A stretch of DNA of 64,000 nucleotides from Streptomyces sp. CB02009 (GCF_001905825.1 NZ_LIVV01000008.1:293717-357716), one strand, 5' to 3'; positions 25,326 through 34,283 are shown, numbered from the stretch's first letter. Numbers and translations: made by a program. The notes: generated from the letters alone by a model not told the origin.

Positions 25326-27920
25326 CTACCGGCCGTAGTACGCCCGGGTCATCAGTTCCTTCATCTCGTCGATCATCGGCATCCGGGGGTTGGCCGGCGC
25401 GCACTGGTCGGCGTACGCGTTCATCGCCTGCTGCGGCAGGGCCGCGAGGAAGGCCGCCTCGTCGACGCCCTCCTCACGGAACGAGGCGGGGATGCCGCAC
25501 CGGGTCCGCAGCTCCTCGACCGCCCGCGCGTAGGACTCCACGCCCTCCGCCGGGGTCGCGGCCGGCAGGCCGAGCGTCCGCGCGATCTCCTGGAAGCGCT
25601 CCGGGGCCCGGTAGACCTCGGCCTTCGGCCACGGCACGGCCTTGTGGGTGACGGTGCCGTTGTGGCGGATCACGTGCGGGAGCAGCAGCGCGTTGGCGCG
25701 GCCGTGGGCGACGTGGAAGGTGTTGCCGAGCGTGTGGGCCATGGCGTGGACCAGGCCGAGGAAGGCGTTGGCGAAGGCCATGCCGGCGATGGTGGACGCG
25801 TTGTGCATCCTCTCGCGGGCCTCGGGCGCCCTCGCGCCCTCCGTCACACAGGTCTCCAGGTTCTGGAAGATCAGCTTGATCGCCTGGAGGCACTGGCCGT
25901 CGGTGAAGTCGTTCGCGTAGGCGGAGACGTACGCCTCGGTGGCGTGGGTCAGGGCGTCGAAGCCGGAGTCGGCGGTGACCGTGGGCGGCAGGTGCAGCGG
26001 CAGGGCCGGGTCGACGATGGCCACGTCCGGGGTGAGGGCGTAGTCGGCGAGCGGGTACTTCTGCGCAGCCTCCGGGTCGGAGATGACGGCGAAGGGGGTG
26101 ACCTCGCTGCCGGTGCCCGAGGTGGTCGGGATCGCGACGAGCCGGGCCTTCTCGCCGAGCTTCGGGAAGCGGTAGGCGCGCTTGCGGATGTCGAAGAACT
26201 TCTCCTTGGTGTCCGCGAACTCGACCTCGGGCCGCTCGTACATCAGCCACATGATCTTCGCCGCGTCCATCGGGGAGCCGCCGCCGAGGGCGATGATCGT
26301 GTCCGGGCGGAACGCGCGCATGGCAGCGGCGCCGTCCCGGACGGTGGAGAGCTCGGGGTTGGGCTCGACGGAGTCGATGACCTGGAGGGCGACCGGCTCC
26401 TCGCGTCCGTTGAGGATGTCGGTGACCTTCTGGACGAAGCCGATCTCGCCCATGGTCCGGTCGGTGACGAGCGTGACCCGCTTCAGGCCCTCCATCTCGC
26501 CGAGGTAACGGAGGGCGCCGCGCTCGAAGTAGATCTTCGGCGGGACCTTGTACCACTGCATGTTGGTGGTGCGCCGTCCGATCCGCTTGACGTTGATCAG
26601 GTTGACCGCGGTGACGTTGTCCGAGACGGAGTTGTGTCCGTACGAGCCGCAGCCGAGCGTGAGGGAGGGCAGGAAGGAGTTGTAGACGTCGCCGATGCCG
26701 CCGAAGGTGGAGGGGGCGTTGACGATGACCCGGACCGCCTTGACGCGCCGGCCGAACTCCTCGGCGAGTTCCTCGTCCTCGGTGTGGATGGCGGCGCTGT
26801 GGCCGAGGCCGTGGAACTCGACCATCCGCGCGGCCAGTTCGAGGCCGTGCTCGGTGGAGTCGGCCTTGAGGGCGGCCAGGACCGGGGAGAGCTTCTCGCG
26901 GGTGAGGGGCTCGCCCTCGCCGACCTCGGCGCATTCGGCGAGGAGGATCGAGGTGTTCTCGGGGACCTCGAAGCCGGCCTGCTCGGCGATCCAGTGCGGC
27001 GACCTGCCGACGACGTCGGCGTTCAGCTTCGCGCCGCCGCAGCCGGTGGCGTAGGCGGTGGTGCCGAAGACGTACTCCTCCAGCTTGGTCTTCTCGGCGG
27101 CGGTGACGACGTACGCGCCGAGGCGCTCGAACTCGGCGATGCCCTCCTCGTACACCTCCGCGTCGAGGATGACGGCCTGCTCGGAGGCGCAGATCATGCC
27201 GTTGTCGAAGGCCTTGGAGAGCACGATGTCGTGGATCGCGCGCGGGAGCCTGCCACTGCGGGTGACATAGGCGGGGACGTTGCCCGCGCCGACGCCGAGG
27301 GCGGGCTTGCCGCACGAGTAGGCGGCCTTGACCATGGCGTTTCCGCCGGTGGCGAGGATGGTGGAGACGCCGTCGTGGTGCATCAGGAGGCCGGTGGCGG
27401 CCATGGAGGGCTCTTCGATCCACTGCACGCAGCCGGCGGGGGCGCCGGCGGCGACGGCGGCGTCCCGGACGATCCGGGCGGCCTCGGCCGAGCACCGCTG
27501 CGCGGAGGGGTGGAAGGCGAAGACGATCGGGTTGCGGGTCTTGAGGGCGATGAGCGCCTTGAAGACCGTGGTCGAGGTGGGGTTGGTGACGGGGGTCATC
27601 GCGCAGATCACGCCGACGGGTTCGGCGATCTCGGTGATGCCGCTCAGCTCGTCGCGGCGGATGACTCCGGCGGTCTTGAGGCCGGCCATCGAGTGGGTGA
27701 CGTGTTCGCAGGCGAAGAGGTTCTTGACGGCCTTGTCCTCGAAGAGGCCGCGCCCGGTCTCCTCGACGGCGAGCTTCGCCAGGTCGCCGTGGGCGCTCAG
27801 CGCCGCGAGCGAGGCCTTCTTGACGATGTGGTCGACCTGCTCCTGGTCGAAGGTCTCGAACCGGTCGAGCGCCCCGAGGGCCTCCCGCACCAGTCCGTCC
27901 ACCATCTCCTCGGTCTCCAT
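25326..27920 (-). CDS. adhE: bifunctional acetaldehyde-CoA / alcohol dehydrogenase AdhE
   Basis: The 864-aa fusion has an N-terminal aldehyde dehydrogenase (about 1-420) with NGMICASEQ holding the catalytic Cys and GVGAGNVPAYV. It has a C-terminal iron alcohol dehydrogenase (about 450-864) with GGGSPMDAAKIMW for NAD and the metal-binding DALTHATEAY and GLVHAMAHTLGNTFHVAHG histidines. AdhE reduces acetyl-CoA to ethanol using two NADH and usually forms spirosomes. The ATG at 27920 has GAAGGAG upstream; frame-open codons further up are not used. A full Rex operator lies 108 bases upstream, so expression should rise at high NADH. A fermentative enzyme in an aerobic streptomycete is notable. Confidence 0.95.
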   Translation of the reverse strand: METEEMVDGLVREALGALDRFETFDQEQVDHIVKKASLAALSAHGDLAKLAVEETGRGLFEDKAVKNLFACEHVTHSMAGLKTAGVIRRDELSGITEIAEPVGVICAMTPVTNPTSTTVFKALIALKTRNPIVFAFHPSAQRCSAEAARIVRDAAVAAGAPAGCVQWIEEPSMAATGLLMHHDGVSTILATGGNAMVKAAYSCGKPALGVGAGNVPAYVTRSGRLPRAIHDIVLSKAFDNGMICASEQAVILDAEVYEEGIAEFERLGAYVVTAAEKTKLEEYVFGTTAYATGCGGAKLNADVVGRSPHWIAEQAGFEVPENTSILLAECAEVGEGEPLTREKLSPVLAALKADSTEHGLELAARMVEFHGLGHSAAIHTEDEELAEEFGRRVKAVRVIVNAPSTFGGIGDVYNSFLPSLTLGCGSYGHNSVSDNVTAVNLINVKRIGRRTTNMQWYKVPPKIYFERGALRYLGEMEGLKRVTLVTDRTMGEIGFVQKVTDILNGREEPVALQVIDSVEPNPELSTVRDGAAAMRAFRPDTIIALGGGSPMDAAKIMWLMYERPEVEFADTKEKFFDIRKRAYRFPKLGEKARLVAIPTTSGTGSEVTPFAVISDPEAAQKYPLADYALTPDVAIVDPALPLHLPPTVTADSGFDALTHATEAYVSAYANDFTDGQCLQAIKLIFQNLETCVTEGARAPEARERMHNASTIAGMAFANAFLGLVHAMAHTLGNTFHVAHGRANALLLPHVIRHNGTVTHKAVPWPKAEVYRAPERFQEIARTLGLPAATPAEGVESYARAVEELRTRCGIPASFREEGVDEAAFLAALPQQAMNAYADQCAPANPRMPMIDEMKELMTRAYYGR

Positions 27921-27941
27921 GGCAGGCACTCCTTCGTGGGT

Positions 27942-27990
27942 CCCTTTTCGCTGATGTCTCCATTCGACACCCGATGACCTGCGAAAAGGG
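27942..27990 (-). promoter_or_regulatory. inverted repeat in the adhE 5' region
   Basis: CCCTTTTCGC (27942-27951) and GCGAAAAGGG (27981-27990) are exact complements 29 bases apart. They lie 22-70 bases before the adhE start, in the probable mRNA leader or promoter. TGAAGGG occurs three times between 27993 and 28038. Function is unknown. Confidence 0.4.
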
Positions 27991-28015
27991 GCGGTGAAGG
28001 GCCCGCGTGAAGGGG

Positions 28016-28057
28016 CCGGAAGTCCCTTTGTGAAGGGATTCACAAAGGGACTTCCGG
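28016..28057 (-). terminator. 19-bp perfect hairpin between sprB and adhE
   Basis: CCGGAAGTCCCTTTGTGAA (28016-28034) pairs exactly with 28039-28057 around the loop GGGA. It follows the streptogrisin gene stop by 20 bases on the same strand, which fits a terminator. The same bases contain the Rex operator, so it may be a double-purpose element. Confidence 0.75.
28028..28045 (-). promoter_or_regulatory. Rex redox-repressor operator upstream of adhE
   Basis: TTGTGAAGGGATTCACAA matches the Rex consensus TTGTGAA-N4-TTCACAA at all 14 defined positions. Rex, described in S. coelicolor, leaves DNA when NADH is high. Rex controls adhE in several Gram-positive bacteria, so the target fits. Confidence 0.85.
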
Positions 28058-28076
28058 TGGCTGCGCCCCGGGTCGG

Positions 28077-28985
28077 CTAGAAGACGCTGACCCCGTACGC
28101 GCTCAGCGCCTCCGTCACGGGCTGGAAGAAGGTCGTCCCGCCTGTGGAGCAGTTGCCGCTGCCGCCCGAGGTGAGGCCGATGGCACGGCTGCCCGAGTAG
28201 AGCGGGCCGCCGGAGTCGCCGGGCTCGGCGCAGACGTTGGTGCGGATCAGGCCGGAGACGATGTCGCCGCCGCCGTAGTTCACGGTGGCGTTGAGGCCCG
28301 TCACGGAGCCGCTGTGGGTGCCGGTGGTGGAGCCGCGGCGGGTGACGGACATGCCGACGGTGGCGTTGGCGGCGCTCGTGATGTCCACGTTGCCGACCGT
28401 GCCGGACTTGGTGACGGAGGTGTTCGTGTAGCGCACCAGGCCGTAGTCGTTGCCCGGGAAGCTGGACCCCGCGGTGCTGCCGAGGACCGTGGTCCGGGAG
28501 GAGTTGGAGTACCAGGTGCCCGCGCCGTCGGTGCAGTGGCCGGCGGTCAGGAAGTAGTAGTTGCCCGAGCCGTCCCGGACGTTGAAGCCCAGCGAGCAGC
28601 GCCAGCTGGTGGCGTAGATCGCGTCGCCGCCGGATATCAGCTTGCTGAACTTCCCGGGGGTGCGCTCGACCCGGATGGCGTCCGCGTGGGCGCCGGCCTG
28701 CCGCTTGATCCTCGCGAGCTCGGCCTGGCTGACGGTGGAGTCGGCGGTGACGACCAGCTTGCCGGTGGCGGTGTCGGCGTACCAGGCGGTTCCGGCCACG
28801 TCCGCGGCGCGGACGGCGTCGCCGGTCGCCGAGAGGGCGGCGGCGTCGAAGGTGCGGGTGCTCTCTGCGGTGTCGGCGGTGCCCGCGCTCGCGGTGGGGG
28901 CGGCGAGCGCGGCCGCGGCGGCGAGGCCGGCCGCGACGGCGAGCAGCCGGACGGTTCTCGTGGGGGTGGTGCGCAAGGTCCTCAC
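28077..28985 (-). CDS. sprB: streptogrisin B-like secreted serine protease
   Basis: The 302-aa prepro-enzyme has a signal peptide (RLLAVAAGLAAAAALAAPTASA), a propeptide of about 75 residues containing the alpha-lytic-protease prosegment, and a mature S1 domain starting ISGGDAIYA. The triad is visible: His in FLTAGHCTDG, Asp in GNDYGLVRYTN and Ser in AEPGDSGGPLYSG. From memory the mature domain is nearly co-linear with streptogrisin B, a chymotrypsin-like protease that digests protein outside the cell. Four Cys make the two expected disulfides. A 19-bp hairpin follows the stop. It stands alone on its strand between adhE and the sulfur-type operon. Confidence 0.95.
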   Translation of the reverse strand: MRTLRTTPTRTVRLLAVAAGLAAAAALAAPTASAGTADTAESTRTFDAAALSATGDAVRAADVAGTAWYADTATGKLVVTADSTVSQAELARIKRQAGAHADAIRVERTPGKFSKLISGGDAIYATSWRCSLGFNVRDGSGNYYFLTAGHCTDGAGTWYSNSSRTTVLGSTAGSSFPGNDYGLVRYTNTSVTKSGTVGNVDITSAANATVGMSVTRRGSTTGTHSGSVTGLNATVNYGGGDIVSGLIRTNVCAEPGDSGGPLYSGSRAIGLTSGGSGNCSTGGTTFFQPVTEALSAYGVSVF

Positions 28986-29171
28986 TTCTGTTCCTCCCGA
29001 GGGGAATCGGGGGCCCGCCGTGGGGTGCCGGGCCCGTGAGGCGCGGCCCGGGGCCGGCGCTGTGGGGGAGTCTCGGGCCGTACGACTTCACGCCGCAAGG
29101 GCGCGAATCGGCCGTACGGCCCTCGACTTCCCACCGACTCGGCTTGCCTCCGGTTCCCCCGAGTCGAGGAG

Positions 29172-29996
29172 TCAGACCTCGTTCAGCCGCCGCTCCCCCG
29201 CAGCGACGGCGGTGTCGAGCGTGTTCCCCGGCGGCGGGAACGGGCAGATGAAGTGGTCGGCGAAGGCGCACGGCGGCAGCAGCGCGCGGTTGAGGTCCAC
29301 CGTCACCGAGCCGTCCGCCGCCGGGGCCGGCGGCCGCAGGAAGCGGAAGCGGTAGCTGTCCCGGCCGCTGGTGGCGTCCGCGAAGACCGCCCACAGGGTG
29401 CCGTCGTCCTCGACGGCGACCTGGAGGGTGTGCTCGCCGCCGTGCAGTTCGAAGGCCAGCTCCCCGGAGAGCCCGAGACCGCGCTCGCGGCCGTCGGCGT
29501 TCTCCACCCTTACGCTGCGCGTCCGCTCGTACGGCCGGAAGACTCCGGGCACCACCCAGCGCTCGTCGTACGGGGTGGCCTCGATGCCCCGGAAGGCGGT
29601 ACGGGCCTGGGAGCCGGGGTCGAAGTCCCGTACGGCCCAGAGCCCTTCGCGCCGCAGCACCACGAGCCGCCGGCCCGCCGACTCGACGCGGGACTCGTGG
29701 ATCGGACCGTGGTCGGCGGCGAGCCGGACCGTGCCGGCGAAGGGCTTGTCGTCGACGGTGATCCCGTCCTCGGCCCGGGCGCTGAGGAGCACCTCGTCGC
29801 CGTCCTCCCGCCACTCCCCCGGAACGGCCGGAATTCGCCCCTCCGGGAAGTCCGAGAGCCAATGGGTGCCCGTGAGGGAGAGCGGACCGTACGAGGAGGA
29901 GACCGCGGCCTCCCGCTGCTCGTGCCAGCGCTGCCACTCCTGCCGCGCGTCGGCCCCCGCGTCCGTACCCGTGCCGCTGTCGTCATCCGTGCTCAT
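29172..29996 (-). CDS. DUF1684 family protein
   Basis: The 274-aa soluble protein fits DUF1684: W-x-x-W-H-E-Q-R-E near the N-terminus, then SSSYGPLSLTGTHWL, and the C-terminal block DLNRALLPPCAFADHFICPFPPPGN, whose PPCAF/CPFPP pattern marks the family. Function is unknown. The ATG at 29996 lies 5 bases after the stop of the second LLM monooxygenase, so it is the last gene of the eight-gene operon beginning at 37861. It may help process the product of the monooxygenases; that is inference from position. About 185 bases without a gene separate it from sprB. Confidence 0.85.
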   Translation of the reverse strand: MSTDDDSGTGTDAGADARQEWQRWHEQREAAVSSSYGPLSLTGTHWLSDFPEGRIPAVPGEWREDGDEVLLSARAEDGITVDDKPFAGTVRLAADHGPIHESRVESAGRRLVVLRREGLWAVRDFDPGSQARTAFRGIEATPYDERWVVPGVFRPYERTRSVRVENADGRERGLGLSGELAFELHGGEHTLQVAVEDDGTLWAVFADATSGRDSYRFRFLRPPAPAADGSVTVDLNRALLPPCAFADHFICPFPPPGNTLDTAVAAGERRLNEV

Positions 29997-30001
29997 GGTG
30001 C

Positions 30002-31309
30002 TCAACCCTTCCATACGGGCTCGGGAAGCCCGAGGTGCGAGCGGAGCGTCGTGCCGGAGTACTCCGTACGGAAGACGCCCCGTTCCTGCAGCAGCGGGAC
30101 GACCCGGTCGACGAACTCGTCCAGGCCGCCGGGGGTCAGGTGGGGGACGAGGATGAAGCCGTCGGCGGCGTCCGTGGACACGAACTCCTCCAGGGCCGCC
30201 GCGACCGTCGCCGGGCTGCCGACGAAGGACTGCCGGCCGGTGGACTCGACGACCGTCTGACGGATCGACAGGCCCTTGGCCTCGGAGAGCGCCCGCCACT
30301 TCCGGGCCACCCCGACCGGGTCGGCGACCCTCACCCGCCCCTGCACCAGGGTCGAGTCGGGATCGGGATCGACGTCCGGGAGCGGTCCGTCCGGGTCGTA
30401 ACCGGACAGGTCGCGGCCCCAGATCTGCTCCAGGGCGAGGATCGCGTTCTGCGGGGAGACCTGCTGGCGGCGGATCTCCCCGGCGCGCTCCTGCGCCTCG
30501 CCGTCGGTGTCCCCGAGGACGTACGTCACCCCGGGCATGATCTTCAGGTCGCCGGGCTCCCTGCCGTACCGGGCGAGCCGCCCCTTGACGTCGGCGTAGA
30601 ACTCCCGGCCCGCCTCCAGGGTCGAGTGCCGGGTGAAGACCACGTCGGCGCCCGAGGCCGCGAACTCCCGTCCCTCGGCGGAGTCCCCGGCCTGGATGAC
30701 GACCGGGTGGCCCTGCGGGGAGCGCGGGACGGTGAACTCGCCCTCGATGCCGAACTGCGGCCCGCTGTGGACGAAGGGCCGCTGCCGGCCCTCGGGGGTC
30801 CAGGAGTCCCACAGCTCCCGGGCCGTGGCGAGGAACTCGGCGGCCCGGGTGTACCGGTCGGCCCGGTCCAGGTAGCCGCCGCGCCGGAAGTTCTCGCCGG
30901 TGAAGGCGTCCGACGAGGTGACGACGTTCCAGGCGGCCCGGCCGGCGCTGAGGTGGTCCAGCGAGGCGAGCCGGCGGGCCAGTTCGTACGGCTCGTTGAA
31001 GGTGGCGTTGACCGTGCCGGCCAGGCCGAGCCGGTCGGTGACGGCGGCGAGCGCGTTCAGGACGGTGATCGACTCGGGCCGGCCGACGACGTCGAGGTCG
31101 TGGATGCGGCCGTTGTGCTCGCGCAGCCGCAGCCCCTCGGCCAGGAAGAAGAAGTCGAAGAGGCCGCGCTCGGCGGTCCTGGCGAGATGTTCGAAGGAGG
31201 AGAAGTCGATCTGCGAGCCGGAGCGCGGATCGGCCCAGACGGTGGTGGAGTTGACGCCGGGGAAGTGCGCGGCGAGATGGATCTGCTTCCGGCCCGGAGG
31301 CGTGCTCAT
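30002..31309 (-). CDS. LLM flavin-dependent monooxygenase (NtaA/SnaA/DszA family)
   Basis: The 435-aa TIM-barrel protein has the family start QIHLAAHFPGVNSTTVWAD, FFFLAEGLRLREHNG, the conserved HLSAGRAAWNVVTSSDAFTGENF segment, and SPQGHPVVIQAGDSAEGREFAA. These enzymes use FMNH2 from a reductase and O2 to oxidise or cleave C-N and C-S bonds. In B. subtilis a member (CmoJ) works in S-alkylcysteine salvage. No flavin reductase gene is present in the cluster. The start ATG overlaps the stop of the next LLM gene (ATGA). Substrate here is inferred, not shown. Confidence 0.9.
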   Translation of the reverse strand: MSTPPGRKQIHLAAHFPGVNSTTVWADPRSGSQIDFSSFEHLARTAERGLFDFFFLAEGLRLREHNGRIHDLDVVGRPESITVLNALAAVTDRLGLAGTVNATFNEPYELARRLASLDHLSAGRAAWNVVTSSDAFTGENFRRGGYLDRADRYTRAAEFLATARELWDSWTPEGRQRPFVHSGPQFGIEGEFTVPRSPQGHPVVIQAGDSAEGREFAASGADVVFTRHSTLEAGREFYADVKGRLARYGREPGDLKIMPGVTYVLGDTDGEAQERAGEIRRQQVSPQNAILALEQIWGRDLSGYDPDGPLPDVDPDPDSTLVQGRVRVADPVGVARKWRALSEAKGLSIRQTVVESTGRQSFVGSPATVAAALEEFVSTDAADGFILVPHLTPGGLDEFVDRVVPLLQERGVFRTEYSGTTLRSHLGLPEPVWKG

Positions 31310-32376
31310 GCGCGTGCTCCCGTCGTCACCCGTGCCTCGGTGGCGTACTGGCTGACGGGGCGGGCGAGCCCCAGGTGGTCGCGGAGGGTGGTGCCCTCGT
31401 AGGCCGTGCGGAAGAGACCGCGGTCGCGCAGCCGGGCGACGGTGCCGGCGGTGAACCGCTCCAGGTCCCGCTCGGGCACGGCCGGCACGAGGTGGAAGCC
31501 GTCGACGGCGCCGCCGCCGTGCCAGCCCGCGATCAGCTCGGCGAGGGCACCGGGCCCGCCCTCGTACGCGTCGAGGTCGACGGTCGCCGAGAGCAGGACG
31601 CGCAGCTGCTCGGGGTCCCGGCCGTGGGCGCGGGCCCCCTGCCGCAGTTCGGCGCGGAGGGCGGCGGCCTCCTCGGCGGAGGAGGCCCGGATCAGGGCCA
31701 CGTCGGCGTGGTGGGCCGCGGTGTCGCGGGCGGCGGGGCGGGTGGCGTCGACGACGGTCACCGGGTTGCCCTGCGGGGGCCGGGGGACGATCGAGGGGCC
31801 GGTGACCGAGAAGGTGGCGCCCTGGAAGTTCACGTGGTGCAGCTTGCGGCGGTCCACGAACCGGCCGGTCACCACGTCCCGTATCTCGGCGTCGTCCTCC
31901 CAGCTGTCCCACAGTTTGCGGGAGACCTCGGCGACCTCGCCCGCCTCCTGCCAGAGCTCGGCGGTGGGCGGGGCCGTCCGGCGGCCGAAGAGCCTGGCCT
32001 CGGTGCCGGTCGGGGAGACGGCGATCCGCCAGCCGGCCCGGCCCCTGCTCACCCAGTCGAGGGTGGCGACGGCGGCCTGGACGTGGAAGGGCTCGGTGTG
32101 GGTGGTGGTCACGGTCGGCACGAGGCCGATGGAGCGGGTCTCGGGGGCGACCCGGGCCAGGACGGCGAGCGCGTCCAGGCCGGGCCGGGTGAAGGAGTCG
32201 TCGTGGGTGAGGAGGTCGAGGCCGGCGGCCTCGGCGAGCCGGGCGAGCGCGACGGTACGGGCGCCGGTCCCGGCGACGGCGGGTGCGGCGGTGCGGGCGG
32301 AGGCGAGGGCGCCCGGGGAGTCGGCGGCGCCCGGGGCGAGTTCGGCGGCGAGGTGGAGCGTTCGGCTGCTGGTCAT
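31306..32376 (-). CDS. LLM flavin-dependent oxidoreductase
   Basis: The 356-aa second luciferase-like protein has TLHLAAELAPGA at the N-terminus, LAEAAGLDLLTHDDSF, WVSRGRAGWRIAVSPTGTEARLFG for flavin and substrate, and PRPPQGNPVTVVDATRPAARD. It is shorter and more divergent than the downstream paralog, from which it probably differs in substrate. It likely forms part of the same oxidation pathway, comparable to CmoO in B. subtilis (inference). It starts 45 bases after the solute-binding protein gene and overlaps the other LLM gene by four bases. Confidence 0.88.
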   Translation of the reverse strand: MTSSRTLHLAAELAPGAADSPGALASARTAAPAVAGTGARTVALARLAEAAGLDLLTHDDSFTRPGLDALAVLARVAPETRSIGLVPTVTTTHTEPFHVQAAVATLDWVSRGRAGWRIAVSPTGTEARLFGRRTAPPTAELWQEAGEVAEVSRKLWDSWEDDAEIRDVVTGRFVDRRKLHHVNFQGATFSVTGPSIVPRPPQGNPVTVVDATRPAARDTAAHHADVALIRASSAEEAAALRAELRQGARAHGRDPEQLRVLLSATVDLDAYEGGPGALAELIAGWHGGGAVDGFHLVPAVPERDLERFTAGTVARLRDRGLFRTAYEGTTLRDHLGLARPVSQYATEARVTTGARA

Positions 32377-32421
32377 GCGGGGTCTCTCTCGGAAGGGCGG
32401 GGTGCGGGCGACGGAGCGCGG

Positions 32422-33399
32422 TCAGTTCTTGGTGCGGGGCAGCCCGGGCGGGTTGATCTCCGACTTCGTCACGGCCTCGCTGTCGAGGCCCCAGCGCTTG
32501 AGGACCTGGGCGTAGGTGCCGTTCTCGACGATGTGGTCGATCGCGGCGGCGTAGGCGGCGACGAGTCCGCTGTCCTTCTTCGTGGTGGCCGCGATCTTGC
32601 CCTGGAGTCCGGCGCCCGCGCCGGAGAACTTGCCGACGATCTCGGTCTGTCCGGCGGAGAGCACGTGGTAGGCGGCGACGGGGTTGGGGCCCAGGTAGCC
32701 GTCGATCCGGCCGGACTGGAGCGCCAGGTAGTAGTCCGAGGTGTTCTGGTAGTACTTGATGTCGACCGGCTTGCGGCCTGCCTTCTCGTTCTGCGCGGAC
32801 CAGTCGACGAGGATCTTCTCCTGGTTGGTGCCGGAGCCGACGGCGATCGCCTTGCCCGCCACGTCCTCGGGGCCCTTGACCGTCCAGCCGGAGCCCTTCT
32901 TCGCCTCGAAGGCGAGGTCGTCGAGGCGGTAGGTGGCGAAGTCGTACTTGTCCTTGCGCTCCTCGGTGACGGTGACGTTGGAGAAGACGGCGTCGTACTT
33001 GCCGCTGTCCAGGCCGACGAAGAGGTTCTCCCAGGAGACCGGGTTGAACTCGGGCTTCAGACCGAGGGCGTCGGCGACCAGGGTCGCGAGGTCGACCTCG
33101 ACGCCGATCAGCGTCTTGTCGTCGGTGGCGTGGAAGGCGAGCGGCGGGTTGCTCGTCGCGGAGACGCCGAGGACCAGGGTGCCTCTCTTGCGGACGGCCT
33201 CGGGGAGCTTCGCGGCGAGTGCGTCGACCTTGGGGGTGTGGACGCGGTTCTGCTCAGGGCTGAGGTTGATGCCGTCGGCGGCCTTCTTCGCCTCGGGCTT
33301 GGCCGCGTCGAGGGCGGCGTCACCCGAGCCGCAGGCGGTGAGGACGCCGAGGGCGGTGAGCGAGGCGAGGGCGGCGAGGACGGTGCGGCGGGTCTTCAT
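32422..33399 (-). CDS. amino-acid-type ABC transporter solute-binding lipoprotein
   Basis: The 325-aa protein has a lipobox signal (LTALGVLTACGSG; lipidated Cys at residue 23). The mature part is a family 3 binder: RKRGTLVLGVSATSNPPLAF, TLIGVEVDLATLVADALGL, and DAVFSNVTVTEERKDKYDFATY. It should deliver an amino acid or amino-acid derivative to the permease pair encoded upstream. It resembles the binder at 38782 in length and in the conserved VTEERK motif, so the system has two binders, as in TcyJ/TcyK of B. subtilis. The ATG at 33399 is preceded by a good ribosome site. Confidence 0.92.
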   Translation of the reverse strand: MKTRRTVLAALASLTALGVLTACGSGDAALDAAKPEAKKAADGINLSPEQNRVHTPKVDALAAKLPEAVRKRGTLVLGVSATSNPPLAFHATDDKTLIGVEVDLATLVADALGLKPEFNPVSWENLFVGLDSGKYDAVFSNVTVTEERKDKYDFATYRLDDLAFEAKKGSGWTVKGPEDVAGKAIAVGSGTNQEKILVDWSAQNEKAGRKPVDIKYYQNTSDYYLALQSGRIDGYLGPNPVAAYHVLSAGQTEIVGKFSGAGAGLQGKIAATTKKDSGLVAAYAAAIDHIVENGTYAQVLKRWGLDSEAVTKSEINPPGLPRTKN

Positions 33400-33434
33400 G
33401 GCAGTACTCCTGAGAGGGATGGGGCGGGTGGGTG

Positions 33435-33500
33435 GGTGGTCGGAGGACCTTGGAGAGGGATGGGGCCGGGGGGTGGTCAGAGGACCTTGGAGAGGAAGGC
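33435..33500. repeat. 24-bp near-duplicate at the 3' end of the ABC ATPase gene
   Basis: The sequence GGTGGTCRGAGGACCTTGGA plus GAGG occurs at 33435-33458 and again at 33472-33495, where the second copy is the end of the ATPase gene. The extra copy lies in the 77-base gap before the solute-binding gene. It looks like a small tandem duplication. Confidence 0.7.
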
Positions 33501-34283
33501 GCGGGTGCGTTCGTGGCGGGGGCTGTCGAGCACCTCGGCCGGCGGACCCTGTTCGACGATCCGGCCCTCGTCCATGAAGACCACGGTGTCGGCGACCTCG
33601 CGGGCGAAGCCGATCTCGTGGGTGACGACGATCATGGTGGTGCCGGAGGCGGCCAGGTCCTTGATGACGTCGAGGACCTCGCCGACCAGCTCGGGGTCGA
33701 GCGCGGAGGTCGGCTCGTCGAAGAGGAGCAGGCCGGGTTCGAGGGCGAGCGCGCGGGCGATGGCGACCCGCTGCTGCTGCCCGCCGGAGAGCTGCTTGGG
33801 GTACGCCTCCGCCTTGTCGGCGAGTCCGACGCGTTCGAGCAGCGTCCGCGCCGCGGCCTCGGCCTCCTTGCGGGGGCGCTTCAGGGCCGAGACGGGGGCC
33901 TCGACGATGTTCTCCAGGACGGTGAGGTGCGGGAAGAGGTGGAAGTTCTGGAAGACGAAGCCGATCCGGGTGCGCTGCTTGAGGATGTCCCGCTCGCGCA
34001 GCTCGTAGAGCTTGTTGCCGGAGCGGCGGTAGCCGACGAGGGTGCCGTCGACGCTGACGGTGCCGCTGTCGACCTTCTCCAGGTGGTTGATGGTCCGCAG
34101 CAGGGTGGACTTGCCGGAGCCCGAGGGGCCGAGGACGACGGTGACCTCGCCGGCGCGGACGTCGAGGTCGATGCCGCGCAGGACGTGGAGGGGGCCGAAG
34201 TTCTTGTGGACGGCCCGGATCTCGACCTTGGCGGTGGTGACGGGCGCGGCATCGGCGGGCGGGTCGACGGTGACGGAGCTCAT
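33477..34283 (-). CDS. amino-acid-type ABC transporter ATP-binding protein
   Basis: The 268-aa protein has all nucleotide-binding motifs: Walker A VLGPSGSGKSTLL, Q-loop GFVFQNFHLF, signature LSGGQQQRVAIARAL, Walker B LLLFDEPTSALDPE and H-loop IVVTHEI. It belongs to the polar-amino-acid (GlnQ/HisP/TcyN) branch, as shown by the insert YRRSGNKLYELRERDILKQR. The ATG at 34283 overlaps the stop of the permease gene (ATGA). It would drive both permeases of the cluster, since it is the only ATPase present. Confidence 0.95.
   Translation of the reverse strand: MSSVTVDPPADAAPVTTAKVEIRAVHKNFGPLHVLRGIDLDVRAGEVTVVLGPSGSGKSTLLRTINHLEKVDSGTVSVDGTLVGYRRSGNKLYELRERDILKQRTRIGFVFQNFHLFPHLTVLENIVEAPVSALKRPRKEAEAAARTLLERVGLADKAEAYPKQLSGGQQQRVAIARALALEPGLLLFDEPTSALDPELVGEVLDVIKDLAASGTTMIVVTHEIGFAREVADTVVFMDEGRIVEQGPPAEVLDSPRHERTRAFLSKVL

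Noticed and set aside
23511..27977. 4.5-kb plus-strand open frame across the membrane-protein, GNAT and adhE genes
   Set aside because: It is out of frame with or antisense to well-supported genes, has repetitive composition and no domain.
25474..29937. 4.5-kb minus-strand open frame crossing adhE, sprB and DUF1684 genes
   Set aside because: It lies in a different frame from three clear genes and is Arg/Pro/Gly-rich noise.
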